A stretch of 10,328 nucleotides of DNA, taken from NCBI GenBank assembly GCA_905207425.1, contig CAJLLB010000067.1:1-10328 (forward strand), read 5' to 3'. The position numbers were made by a program, and so were the translations under genes. The notes under the pieces are model-generated. The model saw nothing but the letters and a program-made list of their open reading frames with translations. It made no database searches and had not been told where the DNA came from. Position 1 is the stretch's first letter. Each line of letters begins with the position of its first letter. Source of the stretch: an uncultured Collinsella sp. (GTDB taxonomy: Bacteria > Actinomycetota > Coriobacteriia > Coriobacteriales > Coriobacteriaceae). Positions 4,919-10,328 of this stretch are shown here, in pieces.

Positions 4919-6994
4919 CTAACGCAGGTAGGCCTTCGCGTTGCTCAGGCTATAGGCAATCGTCGAGCCGTTGTGCAACAGCGACGACGCCTGCGGGGTA
5001 ATCGCGCCGGTAATGCCCAATGCCAACAGCGCCGAGTTGGTGAGCATCACCTTAGAATAGGAACTCGTCAGACGATCAACGAGACCCTGACTCATGCGGC
5101 GCAGGCGCACGATCGCGGCGAGATCCGTGTCGGTCAGGATGATATCGGCAACCTCCTTGGCAATGTCGCTTCCGCCGCCCATCGCCAGGCCCACGTCGGC
5201 CAAACCGAGCGCCGGCGAATCGTTGACGCCGTCGCCCACCATGGCAACGTGGCGCCCCTCGCCCTTAATGCGCTCAACATACGCATACTTGTCCTCGGGC
5301 AGCAGCTCGGCCTTAAACTCGTCGACACCTGCCTCGCGAGCAATGCGCTCGGCCGTGCGTTCCGAGTCGCCCGTGAGCATGACCACGTGCTTAACGCCCA
5401 ACGCGTGCAGGTCGGCGATGGCCTCGCGGACCCCGGACTTAAGCGGGTCCTCGATACCGAGCACGCCCACAACGGTGCCGTCGACCGCCAGATACAGCGG
5501 CGACAGGCCCTGCATCTGGGACTCGATTTGCTCCTTAATGTCGGGCTCGAGCTGCGCACCCTCATCCTCGAATACAAAGTGCGCCGAACCGATGATGGCG
5601 CGACGCCCTTCGATGGACGAAGCGATGCCGTGCGCCACAATATACTCGACAGCAGCGTGACGCTCGCGGTGCTCGAGCCCACGCTCGCGTGCCGCATTGA
5701 CCACGGCGCGCGCCACCGGATGCGGAAAATGCTCCTCCAAGCAAGCGGAAAGGCGCAGGATCTCGTCCTCGCTCCAGCCGTCAGTCGTCAGTACGCAAGC
5801 TAGGCGCGGCTGTGCCTCGGTGAGCGTGCCGGTCTTATCAAACACAATGGTGTCGGCCTTGGCAAACGACTCAAAGTACTTAGCACCCTTGACCATAACA
5901 CCCATCTTGGCGGCATCGCTCATAGCGGTCATGACGGCAACGGAACCCGTGAGCTTGAGTGCGCACGAGTAGTCGACCATCAGTGCCGCCGAGGTCTTGA
6001 TGAGGCTACGCGTGGTGAGAGCGACAAGGCCCGCGAGCAGGAAGTTCCACGGGACGATCTTGTTGGCGAGGTCTTCCATGTGCGACTGGCCCTCGGACTT
6101 GAGCGAGTCGGCTGTCTGCACGAGCGAGACGATCGAGCGGAGCTTGGTTTGCGCCGTATTGGCGCGCACACGCACCAAGATGCTGCCGTCTTCCACGACA
6201 GTGCCGGCGAACACGTCGTCGCCCACGCTGCGCTCGACGGCCAACGGCTCGCCGGTCAGGGTCGCTTGGTTGACCATGGCACTCCCCTGCTCGACCACGC
6301 CGTCGATGCAGATGGACATGCCGGTGCGCACGGCGACCAGGTCGCCGGGTTCAAGCTCGGTGGCGGCAACGCTTACCTCGGTGTCGCCGACGACCTTTTG
6401 CGCCTTGTCGGGCACATCGAGCAGCGAGTTGATGAGCTCGTTTTCGCTCATGGCGCGGGTGTAGTCCTCGAGCAGCTCGCCCACGTTGAGCAGGAACATC
6501 GTCTGGCCCGCGGTGTCGACATCACGTTTGACGAACGAAATGCCGATGGCCGAAGCGTCGAGCACAGGAACGGTCAGGCGCGGCTGCGCCAGCTCATGAA
6601 GGGCAGCGCGCAAAAATGCCATGTAACCGGCCACGACAAACACCGCACGCAGAGGCGTCGGCAAGAACCAGCGACGTGCGTAATGGGCACCGACGAGTGT
6701 CGCCAGGTCCATAACGAGTTTGTGCTTGCGCGGCTCGAGTTGCATCACGTAGCCCGACTTGGCATCGGCGATAGCTTGAGCATCGAGTGCGCCTAGGGCG
6801 TCGAGCACGCTTGCGCGGCGCGGCTCGTCGTATTCCAGCGCCATCTGGCCAATGCGGCCATACACGCGCACCTTGTGCACGCCATCGATGTCGCCGCCAA
6901 GCTTAAGAAGCGCATCGAGATCGCTCTCTGGCACAGGACCCGCCAACTGAAGGCGGGTCCTGCCGGGGATCTCGCTGATAATCGAGAATCTCAT
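4919..6994 (-). CDS. Metal-type (P1B-like) P-type ATPase with an SCA transmembrane motif
   Basis: A 691-residue membrane pump that should couple ATP hydrolysis to metal export or import. Motifs in order: actuator TGEP (247-250), phosphorylation site DKTGT (386-390, Asp386), the P1B-type His-Pro (425-426) in the nucleotide domain, TGD (541-543) and the hinge GDGVND (587-592). Helices are seen near 114-135, 143-155, 317-330, 335-355 and 645-665. The ion-site motif, normally CPC, SPC or CPx before the phosphorylation site, reads DYSCALK (341-347): a cysteine without the proline. The first 60 residues look like a degenerate HMA-type domain starting around PGRTRLQL, with no CxxC. No His-rich stretch is visible. 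It follows the DUF6110-like gene by 18 bases and has only a weak ribosome binding site (CAGG). The metal cannot be told from sequence; Mn, Fe or Zn are all possible. Confidence 0.9.
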   Translation of the reverse strand: MRFSIISEIPGRTRLQLAGPVPESDLDALLKLGGDIDGVHKVRVYGRIGQMALEYDEPRRASVLDALGALDAQAIADAKSGYVMQLEPRKHKLVMDLATLVGAHYARRWFLPTPLRAVFVVAGYMAFLRAALHELAQPRLTVPVLDASAIGISFVKRDVDTAGQTMFLLNVGELLEDYTRAMSENELINSLLDVPDKAQKVVGDTEVSVAATELEPGDLVAVRTGMSICIDGVVEQGSAMVNQATLTGEPLAVERSVGDDVFAGTVVEDGSILVRVRANTAQTKLRSIVSLVQTADSLKSEGQSHMEDLANKIVPWNFLLAGLVALTTRSLIKTSAALMVDYSCALKLTGSVAVMTAMSDAAKMGVMVKGAKYFESFAKADTIVFDKTGTLTEAQPRLACVLTTDGWSEDEILRLSACLEEHFPHPVARAVVNAARERGLEHRERHAAVEYIVAHGIASSIEGRRAIIGSAHFVFEDEGAQLEPDIKEQIESQMQGLSPLYLAVDGTVVGVLGIEDPLKSGVREAIADLHALGVKHVVMLTGDSERTAERIAREAGVDEFKAELLPEDKYAYVERIKGEGRHVAMVGDGVNDSPALGLADVGLAMGGGSDIAKEVADIILTDTDLAAIVRLRRMSQGLVDRLTSSYSKVMLTNSALLALGITGAITPQASSLLHNGSTIAYSLSNAKAYLR

Positions 6995-7012
6995 AGTTTG
7001 TGCCTGGGAGCG

Positions 7013-7258
7013 TTACTCGGCTGCCTCGTCAGCAGCGGCCTCGCTCTGGGTGATGTAGGCCGCCTCGGCAACCATGTCGTCGACATTAGCCTTGGCCTGC
7101 TCGACCATGTCCTGGTAGCAGTTCTTGATGCGCATGCCGCACGCGATACCCTGCACGCAGGCATTCTTGACCGGAGCGCTGGTAAGCAGCTTGATGCCGG
7201 CCGTGCCAAGCAGAAAACCGCCACCGACAAGCAGGGTATTGAACGTCGACTTCTTCAT
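7013..7258 (-). CDS. Small DUF6110-like membrane-anchored protein
   Basis: An 81-residue protein resembling the DUF6110 family, which I recall as small proteins next to metal P-type ATPases in Gram-positive gut bacteria; this should be confirmed by a profile search. It has a basic N-terminus MKKSTFN, then one hydrophobic glycine-rich segment (residues 8-25, TLLVGGGFLLGTAGIKLL), and a helical, acidic C-terminal part. Cysteines at 34, 40 and 47 could bind metal or be chance. The ATG was chosen because GGGAG lies about 9 bases upstream; a longer frame to 7318 would start inside the leader hairpins. It is the first gene of a two-gene operon with the ATPase and probably acts with it as a small accessory or regulatory subunit, by analogy only. 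Confidence 0.8.
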   Translation of the reverse strand: MKKSTFNTLLVGGGFLLGTAGIKLLTSAPVKNACVQGIACGMRIKNCYQDMVEQAKANVDDMVAEAAYITQSEAAADEAAE

Positions 7259-7305
7259 GTTGCTTCTCCCTTTTGCCGCATTGGACGCGGCACGGTGCCT
7301 CAGCA

Positions 7306-7329
7306 CCCGAGTAAACAAGTTTGCTCGGG
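7306..7329. repeat. 24-bp near-perfect palindrome in the operon leader
   Basis: CCCGAGTAAAC (7306-7316) and GTTTGCTCGGG (7319-7329) pair with only one G-T wobble and a 2-base centre. It lies about 10 bases after the predicted start site. A second, smaller hairpin GGTGC-CTCA-GCACC (7294-7307) overlaps its edge by two bases, so the two cannot both form fully. It could be an RNA hairpin or a protein operator. Confidence 0.7.
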
Positions 7330-7342
7330 CACACTTTTGGAA

Positions 7343-7366
7343 AATAGTTTAGTTTATCTAACTATT
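7343..7366. promoter_or_regulatory. AT-rich inverted repeat over the promoter, possible metalloregulator site
   Basis: AATAGTT (7343-7349) is mirrored by AACTATT (7360-7366), with an inner TTAG/CTAA pair (7349-7352, 7358-7361). It covers the -10 and most of the spacer of the operon promoter. Its TTAG...CTAA pattern resembles sites of the DtxR/MntR family, which would suit a metal pump, but the match is loose. Confidence 0.5.
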
Positions 7367-7374
7367 AAGGTCAA
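7346..7374 (-). promoter_or_regulatory. Predicted promoter of the DUF6110-ATPase operon
   Basis: On the minus strand TTGACC (7369-7374), 17 bases, then TAAACT (7346-7351), with a start predicted near 7339 and a leader of about 80 bases. The sequence around the -10 contains TAAAC twice in tandem. Confidence 0.7.
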
Positions 7375-7406
7375 CAAAGGTTAACTTTTTGGAAATCTTG
7401 AGACGC

Positions 7407-7440
7407 GATGTGACCAAGGGAACCGCCCCGACGTCACATC
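7407..7440. repeat. Inverted repeat resembling a REP-type palindrome
   Basis: GATGTGAC (7407-7414) and GTCACATC (7433-7440) enclose a core that can itself fold (GGG-AACCG-CCC). No T-tract follows on either strand. It lies between the second gatB terminator and the DUF6110 operon promoter. It looks like a dispersed intergenic palindrome, which one window cannot confirm. Confidence 0.55.
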
Positions 7441-7443
7441 CAC

Positions 7444-7475
7444 AAAAAAATGAGGGCGCAAACGGCGCCCTCATT
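7444..7475 (-). terminator. Second terminator downstream of gatB
   Basis: AATGAGGGCGC (7449-7459) pairs with GCGCCCTCATT (7465-7475) around a 5-base loop. On the minus strand the stem runs straight into seven T residues. It is the stronger of two tandem terminators after gatB. Confidence 0.92.
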
Positions 7476-7576
7476 CACCAAATTCCATTCAGCCCCACCT
7501 GACCCGAACGGCCGAGTCGTCTGGCCGGGGAAGCCCCGAGTCGCCGGGGTGTTTCCTCCAAATGAGTTCCGCATGC
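7476..7576. other. GC-rich structured stretch between the two gatB terminators, no gene seen
   Basis: This stretch of about 100 bases has no credible reading frame. The octamer CCGAGTCG occurs twice, about 25 bases apart, and mutually exclusive hairpins can form (CGGGG-AAG-CCCCG; CCCCG-AGTCG-CCGGGG; GGCC...GGCC). It could be the body of a small minus-strand RNA ending at the 7444 terminator, or only spacer. No promoter for such an RNA is convincing. Confidence 0.4.
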
Positions 7577-7579
7577 AAA

Positions 7580-7602
7580 GAAGGCCACTTAATGTGGCCT
7601 TC
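7580..7602 (-). terminator. First terminator downstream of gatB
   Basis: GAAGGCCAC (7580-7588) and GTGGCCTTC (7594-7602) form a 9-bp stem with a 5-base loop. On the minus strand TTTGC follows, a short T-tract, so termination may be partial. It lies about 65 bases past the gatB stop. Confidence 0.75.
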
Positions 7603-7668
7603 GTCTTGCGCAGGACTGTTCGAAATTTTGAGGAAGCACCCGCCCTGCCGGGGCTCCCGGGTTCCCGT

Positions 7669-9345
7669 TTACGAGAGCGACGTTCTCAGCAACTCGTTGA
7701 AGAGCTTCGGGTTGCCCTTGCCGCGGCTCGCCTTCATGCACTGGCCCACCAAAAAGCCGATGACCTTCTGGTTGCCGTCACGATACTGCTGCGCCTGCTC
7801 GGCACAGTTTGCCAGCACCTCGTCCACGATCGGCTGCAACGCGCCGGCATCGCTCACCTGACGCATACCGCGCTCGTCGACGATCTTGTTGGGATCGTCG
7901 CCGGTCTGGGCCATGGCCTCAAAGACCTCGTGCGCCTGGTTGGAGCTGATGGCATCGGTCGCCAGCAGCTTGGCAAGCGCCGCCACCTGGGCCGGCGCAA
8001 TACCAGACTCGGCAAGCGACACGCCAGCGCCCTTAAGGTAGGCGATCATCTCGTTCACCAGCAGGTTTGCGACCGTCTGAGCCTCCTTGCCAGCCATACC
8101 GGCAGCGGCAGCCTCAAAGAACTCGGCAAACTCCGGATCGCCGGCAATCTGCTCGGCATCGGCCGCCTTAATGCCAAAGTCGGCCTCAAAACGGGCGCGC
8201 TTGGCATCGGGCAGCTCGGGAATCTCGCCACGGCAGCGGTCGATGAACTCGTCATCCAGATCGAACGGCGCCAGGTCGGGGTCGGGGAACAGGCGATAGT
8301 CGTCGGCTGTTTCCTTCACGCGCATGACCACGGTGCGCTTGCGGCTGGGCTCCCAGTGACGGGTCTCCTGGTAGATAATGCCGCCCTCCTCGAGCACCTC
8401 GGCCTGGCGGCATATCTCGTAGGCAAGGCCGTCATGCAGACTCTTAAACGAGTTGAGGTTCTTGAGCTCGGTCTTGGTGCCCAGCTTGGTCTCGCCGCGA
8501 CGACGCAGCGACACGTTGCCGTCGCAGCGCATGGAACCCTTCTCCATGGAGCAGTCCGAAATGCCCAGCGTCACAAAGATGCGACGGAGCTTTTCCATAA
8601 ACAGACGCGCTTCCTCGGGCGTGCGCAAGTCGGGCTCGGTGACGAGCTCGATCAGCGGCGTGCCGCAGCGGTTGTAGTCGACGAGCGACTCGGCCGCGGC
8701 GGTAATGCGGCCCTCGGCACCGCCCACGTGCACCATCTTGGCAGCGTCCTCCTCCATGTGGATGCGCAGGATGCGGATGGGCACCGTGTAGGAACCGTCC
8801 TCGCGACGCTCGGGCATCTGCAGGTTGGACGCATCGTAGCTGGCCAGGTGACCGGCGCGCTGGTTGCCCTCGCGCATGGTCGACGTCATGGACGTGGACA
8901 GACCCTCGGCGTTGGCCGAAGCGCTCGCCAGGCTCTGGGCCTCGGCCTCGCCAAACGCGCAGTCGGGGCGCTCGGCGGCACCGCGACCGGTCACGTCCAA
9001 ATCCAGGTGACCGTACATGGCAAAGGCGACCGGGCCCTGCGTGGTCTGAAAGTTCTTGGCCATGTCGGGATAGAAGTAGTGCTTGCGGTAGAACATCGAG
9101 TGGCGCTGGATCTCGCAGTTGGTGGCGAGACCGGCCTTGACGATGCTCTCGATGGCGCGCTTGTTGGGCACCGGCAGGGCGCCGGGCAGGCCCAGGCACA
9201 CCGGACACACGTTGGCGTTGGGCTCGTCATCGTGGCTGAGCTTGCAGTTGCAGAACATCTTGGTATCGAGTGCGGTGAGCTCGGTATGGATCTCCAGGCC
9301 AATCACGGCCTCCCAATCCTGCAGGACCTCGGAAAGCTCCTTCAT
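7669..9345 (-). CDS. gatB: Aspartyl/glutamyl-tRNA amidotransferase subunit B
   Basis: GatB is the tRNA-binding kinase subunit of GatCAB, which converts Glu-tRNA(Gln) and/or Asp-tRNA(Asn) to the amidated forms using ammonia from GatA. The N-terminus has EAVIGLEIHTEL (residues 12-23) and the zinc-site cysteines in FCNCKL and CPVCLGLPG (Cys32, 34, 47, 50). HYFYPDMAKNFQTTQ, RIHMEEDA and SMRCDGNVSLR follow in family order, and the C-terminal helical and YqeY-like tail ends with IGFLVGQCMKASRGKGNPK. At 558 residues it is longer than the usual 475-500, owing to an extra segment of about 60 residues between GHLDLDVTG and VPIRILRIHMEEDA. The ATG overlaps the gatA stop (TAATG), with GGGAGG 9 bases upstream, so the two genes are translationally coupled. 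Two terminators follow. Confidence 0.97.
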   Translation of the reverse strand: MKELSEVLQDWEAVIGLEIHTELTALDTKMFCNCKLSHDDEPNANVCPVCLGLPGALPVPNKRAIESIVKAGLATNCEIQRHSMFYRKHYFYPDMAKNFQTTQGPVAFAMYGHLDLDVTGRGAAERPDCAFGEAEAQSLASASANAEGLSTSMTSTMREGNQRAGHLASYDASNLQMPERREDGSYTVPIRILRIHMEEDAAKMVHVGGAEGRITAAAESLVDYNRCGTPLIELVTEPDLRTPEEARLFMEKLRRIFVTLGISDCSMEKGSMRCDGNVSLRRRGETKLGTKTELKNLNSFKSLHDGLAYEICRQAEVLEEGGIIYQETRHWEPSRKRTVVMRVKETADDYRLFPDPDLAPFDLDDEFIDRCRGEIPELPDAKRARFEADFGIKAADAEQIAGDPEFAEFFEAAAAGMAGKEAQTVANLLVNEMIAYLKGAGVSLAESGIAPAQVAALAKLLATDAISSNQAHEVFEAMAQTGDDPNKIVDERGMRQVSDAGALQPIVDEVLANCAEQAQQYRDGNQKVIGFLVGQCMKASRGKGNPKLFNELLRTSLS

Positions 9346-10328
9346 TACAGCTCGCCTCCCTTCCCGGCAAAATCGGGCGCGACGGAAAGCGCGGGCGCAC
9401 CCGTAGCGGCATCGGCAAAGCCGCGCTCCAGGGCGCGAGCAAACGTGAGCAGCTGACGGTCCTTAAAGGCAGGTCCCACCAGCTGGGCAGAAACGGGCAG
9501 ATGAGTATCCTCGCCCAGGCCCAGCGGCACCGAGATACCACCGTTGCCGCAAATGTTGAGCGAGATGGTGTACAGGTCGGAGAGGTACATCTGCGTGGGG
9601 TCGCTGATCTCGCCAAACTTAAAGGCCGTACGCGGCGAGGCGGGCATGAGGATGGTGTCCACCTTGGCATACGCGGCGTCGTAATCCTGCGTGATGAGCG
9701 TGCGGGCCTTTTGCGCAGCGTAGTAGTACTTGTCGTACACGCCCGAGCTCAGCAGGTAGGCGCCGAGCATCTGACGGCGCTTGGCCTCGGCACCAAAGCC
9801 GTGGGCGCGCGACAGCGAGCTCTGGTCGGACAGGTTGGCGCAGCCCTCCTCCTGGTAGCCGTAGCGAATGCCGTCGAAGCGGGCCAGGTTGGAGAATGCC
9901 TCGGCCGGGCCGATGACGTAGTAAGCGGCGATGGCGGCGTCCAGGTGCGGCAGGTCGACCTCGACCAGCTCGGCACCCTGGTTCTGCAGCTCCTGAGCGG
10001 CGCGCTGAACAGCGGCCTTGACCTCGGGCGTCAGGCCCTCGGCCTCCATAAACGCGGGGATGACGCCCACGCGCTTGCCCTCGATGCTGTCGTTGAGATG
10101 CTCGGTAAAGTCGACGCCGCAATCCTGGCTGGTGCAGTCGTACGGATCGTGGCCCGCGCCGGTAAGCGCGTTCATGGCCAGCGCGACATCCTCGACCGTG
10201 CGGCCGAAGGGACCCACCTGGTCGAGCGACGAGCCAAAGGCAACCACGCCGTAACGGCTCACGGCGCCATACGTGGGCTTAAAACCCACCACGCCGCACA
10301 GCGACGCCGGCTGGCGAATGGAGCCGCC
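9345..10328 (-). CDS. gatA: Aspartyl/glutamyl-tRNA amidotransferase subunit A, C-terminal two thirds (runs off the right edge)
   Basis: GatA is the amidase-signature subunit of GatCAB and releases ammonia from glutamine or asparagine for transfer to the misacylated tRNA. The visible 327 residues begin inside the amidase signature: GGSIRQPASLCGVVGFKPTYG, then AVSRYG. The Ser of GGSIRQ is the family's catalytic nucleophile; the Lys and cis-Ser of the triad lie beyond the window. Further typical segments are SSLDQVGPFGRTVEDVAL, the segment with RRQMLGAYLLSSG and YYAAQKARTLI, and the LMPASPRTAFKFGE and GNGGISVPLG regions near the C-terminus. The stop overlaps the gatB start by one base. gatC is expected upstream but is not visible. 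Nothing unusual is seen. Confidence 0.97.
   Translation of the reverse strand, partial: GGSIRQPASLCGVVGFKPTYGAVSRYGVVAFGSSLDQVGPFGRTVEDVALAMNALTGAGHDPYDCTSQDCGVDFTEHLNDSIEGKRVGVIPAFMEAEGLTPEVKAAVQRAAQELQNQGAELVEVDLPHLDAAIAAYYVIGPAEAFSNLARFDGIRYGYQEEGCANLSDQSSLSRAHGFGAEAKRRQMLGAYLLSSGVYDKYYYAAQKARTLITQDYDAAYAKVDTILMPASPRTAFKFGEISDPTQMYLSDLYTISLNICGNGGISVPLGLGEDTHLPVSAQLVGPAFKDRQLLTFARALERGFADAATGAPALSVAPDFAGKGGEL

Noticed and set aside
7500..7540. GGTCAGGT-like sequence on the minus strand near 7500-7510 suggestive of SRP RNA
   Set aside because: The essential GGAAGGAAGCAGC tetraloop region of SRP RNA is missing, so the resemblance is chance.
7450..9456. A 668-codon plus-strand frame opposite gatB
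   Set aside because: It mirrors the gatB codons and is low in complexity, with no ribosome binding site; it is a GC-driven antisense frame.

Overview
The window is a high-GC stretch of bacterial chromosome with nearly every gene on the minus strand. Protein sequence and layout suggest an anaerobic gut actinobacterium of class Coriobacteriia, most likely Collinsella or a close relative; this rests on recognition, not on a database search. The supporting points are an rplM-rpsI-glmM order, a one-piece tmRNA with an ALAA-ending tag, a GatCAB amidotransferase operon, and a DUF6110-like protein beside a P-type ATPase. Most of the content is core housekeeping.

Right to left, in the direction most genes are read: gatA (cut by the right edge) and gatB overlap by one base and end at two tandem intrinsic terminators (7580-7602, 7444-7475). 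Next is an operon of a small DUF6110-like membrane-anchored protein and a metal-type P-type ATPase whose transmembrane ion motif reads SCA instead of the usual CPC/SPC. It has a clear sigma70-like promoter overlapped by an AT-rich inverted repeat, and a leader with strong hairpins. Its terminator (4849-4894) abuts the promoter of a toxin-antitoxin pair: a ribbon-helix-helix RelB/DinJ-like antitoxin and a PIN-domain toxin, start and stop codons overlapping, with three GCTAGC boxes at the promoter. The only plus-strand gene (3417-3851) is a hypothetical acidic helical protein with an apparent internal duplication. It converges on the toxin gene across a shared hairpin and diverges from ssrA (tmRNA, 2814-3177).

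Left of ssrA is a 300-base intergenic region with its terminator, several hairpins and repeated copies of the tmRNA T-arm sequence in both orientations. Then come a patatin-like serine hydrolase, the rplM-rpsI ribosomal protein operon with a promoter and an intrinsic terminator, and the first 138 codons of glmM, which runs off the left edge.

I see no phage, insertion sequence, CRISPR array or defence island. The points most worth a second look are the roughly 60-residue insertion in GatB, the SCA-motif ATPase operon with its leader, the T-arm repeats beside ssrA, and the structured stretch between the two terminators after gatB.
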